This document shows, one piece after another, positions 6,572 through 7,474 of a stretch of 7,474 nucleotides of DNA. This DNA is from Candidatus Zhuqueibacterota bacterium (GTDB lineage Bacteria; SM23-31; B21-G16): NCBI GenBank assembly GCA_003644825.1, contig QNDJ01000063.1, positions 1 through 7,474 on the forward strand, given 5' to 3'. The position numbers were made by a program, and so were the translations under genes. The first letter of the stretch is position 1; each line of letters begins with the position of its first letter. The notes under the pieces were generated by a model. That model ran no database searches. It was given only the letters and a program-made list of their open reading frames with translations, and was not told where the DNA came from.

Positions 6572-6621
6572 GAAATATTATTATTTTAAGAAGAGTTGCA
6601 GAGAACAATTAAAGGAATTTG

Positions 6622-7474
6622 TTAAAACTCTGGAATTATCAACTGGTCCCCTGGATGTATTAATTTTCTCCCTCTTAAATTATTAATCTCTATCAATCTG
6701 TTCAAACTTATACCAAAAATCCTGGATATTTTCCAGAGACTATCTCCTTTCCTGACAACATATTTAACAAAATTCCCTGTGAGTAATTCTCTATTCGTAT
6801 TCTTATCAACCGAACCGGTTTTCAAATACAACTTCAAAGATTGACCGGGGAAAATAACATTTTTATCGGTAAGGTTATTCCACAATATAATATCTTTTTC
6901 ACTAACAGAAAAATACTTGCTGATTTTCGCTATACTATCACCACGTTTTACTTTATAAATAAAAACATCAGACTTCTCACTTGTGGTACTCCTATTACCA
7001 TAATCTTTTTCAGGTAAAATCCAGATATTCAATCTCTGCTCCGGATAAATATATTCTCTATATGATAAATTGTTCCAGTATCTAATATCTCTTGCCCTTA
7101 CACCGTACACTTCTGCAATTTCTCCAAGTGTATCGCCCGGCTTAACTTTATACACAACTTTTTTTCTTCCTGGAACAACGACTTTATTAACATACCTTTT
7201 TGTATACCTTACCGAAGGGTGTGCAGGTACTTTAATAATAGAACCTATTCTTAATCTTCTAACGTTTCTGATTTTATTAATACTGAGTATTTCTGAGATA
7301 GTTGTTTTATATTTTTTTGAAATACTTGAAATAGTTTCTCCTCTTTTAATTCTGTGAGGGAAATATTTAACAAGCTCATTTTTCGAAAGTTTTTTAAAAT
7401 TTTTAAGAAAAACATCTTTTTTACCAGCAGGAATTTTCAGAAAATATCCGTCTTTAAAAGCAGGAGTGAGCCAG
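6622..7474 (-). CDS. LysM-repeat cell-wall protein, probably MltD-like lytic transglycosylase (5' end outside window)
   Basis: The open frame runs off the high-coordinate edge, leaving the C-terminal 283 codons. Four LysM peptidoglycan-binding repeats are visible, at about residues 40-84 (RGET...IIKVP), 107-153 (KPGDT...RLNIW), 171-217 (KRGDS...SLKLYL) and 236-281 (RKGDS...QLIIP). They are separated by polar linkers, and the protein ends five bases before the end of its final PEF-stop. The segment before the first repeat (WLTPAFKDGYFLKIPAG, then FLKNFKKLSKNELVKY) resembles the stretch between the SLT catalytic domain and LysM repeats in MltD-type murein transglycosylases. The catalytic domain itself would lie outside the window. 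A GTG at 7155 is an internal valine codon, not the start: beginning there would drop the first repeat and 106 upstream codons. It would act in the periplasm or cell wall. Another multi-LysM protein, such as a hydrolase activator or peptidase, is possible. Confidence 0.82.
   Translation of the reverse strand, partial: WLTPAFKDGYFLKIPAGKKDVFLKNFKKLSKNELVKYFPHRIKRGETISSISKKYKTTISEILSINKIRNVRRLRIGSIIKVPAHPSVRYTKRYVNKVVVPGRKKVVYKVKPGDTLGEIAEVYGVRARDIRYWNNLSYREYIYPEQRLNIWILPEKDYGNRSTTSEKSDVFIYKVKRGDSIAKISKYFSVSEKDIILWNNLTDKNVIFPGQSLKLYLKTGSVDKNTNRELLTGNFVKYVVRKGDSLWKISRIFGISLNRLIEINNLRGRKLIHPGDQLIIPEF

Noticed and set aside
6601-6630. Imperfect inverted repeat (GAG-ACAATT / AATTTGT-CTC) at the end of the LysM gene, as a terminator
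   Set aside because: The stem is AT-rich with mismatches, overlaps the stop codon and is not followed by a T-run on the minus strand. It may form weakly, but it does not meet the usual form of an intrinsic terminator.
6405-6686. 93-codon plus-strand open frame across the sppA promoter spacer
   Set aside because: Overlaps the sppA N-terminus, the promoter and the LysM gene end. It has no recognisable domain and is explained by AT-rich sequence.
7070-7357. 95-codon hydrophobic plus-strand open frame
   Set aside because: Antisense to the LysM repeats. The hydrophobic look comes from reading the opposite strand of a Lys/Glu-rich, AT-rich gene.
1-7474. Search for a defence, toxin-antitoxin, CRISPR or mobile system
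   Set aside because: Every stretch is covered by housekeeping, envelope or signalling genes with short gaps. No direct repeats, transposase or integrase signatures or attachment-site-like duplications were seen.

Overview
All supported genes lie on the minus strand, so the biological reading order runs from high to low coordinates. The DNA is AT-rich (about one third G+C by eye) and densely packed. Eight genes are complete: sppA, a FmdB-type zinc-ribbon gene, an HU/IHF gene, a 31-codon ribosomal-protein-like gene, xseA, xseB, dxs and nadK. Two more run off the window: a LysM cell-wall protein at the high-coordinate edge and a REC-GAF response regulator at the low-coordinate edge. No rRNA, tRNA, CRISPR array, insertion sequence or phage gene was seen.

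Layout in transcription order. At 7474-6622 is the C-terminal part of a protein with four LysM repeats, most like the tail of an MltD-type lytic transglycosylase. A 128-bp spacer (6621-6494) follows, holding a near-consensus sigma70-type promoter (TTGACT, 17 bp, TATAAT). Downstream come sppA, fmdB-like, HU, bS22/mS38-like, xseA, xseB, dxs, nadK and the response regulator. The gaps between these genes are 12, 25, 66, 21, 19, -4, 23 and 20 bp. No convincing terminator interrupts the series, so one long transcription unit from the 6543-6571 promoter is plausible. This is inference from spacing.

Functions are mostly housekeeping. They cover degradation of cleaved signal peptides at the membrane (SppA), nucleoid architecture (HU), a small ribosomal subunit protein, both subunits of exonuclease VII, the first enzyme of the MEP isoprenoid pathway (Dxs), and NADP synthesis (NadK). 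The xseA-xseB-dxs-nadK core resembles the widespread xseA-xseB-ispA-dxs-tlyA-nadK neighbourhood, but ispA and tlyA are absent here. The terminal REC-GAF regulator is the only signalling gene and the least predictable member.

Organism: a bacterium with SppA, MltD-like and MEP-pathway genes, probably Gram-negative in envelope type. The tiny AURKAIP1/COX24-type protein looks like those of the Bacteroidota/FCB lineage. However, strong Shine-Dalgarno sequences precede several genes and the promoter has classical -35/-10 hexamers, which argues against Bacteroidota proper. A low-GC FCB-related or candidate-phylum bacterium fits best; the exact phylum cannot be fixed from this window. I found no evidence of a new defence or mobile system. 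The most overlooked item is the 31-codon gene at 4891-4986.
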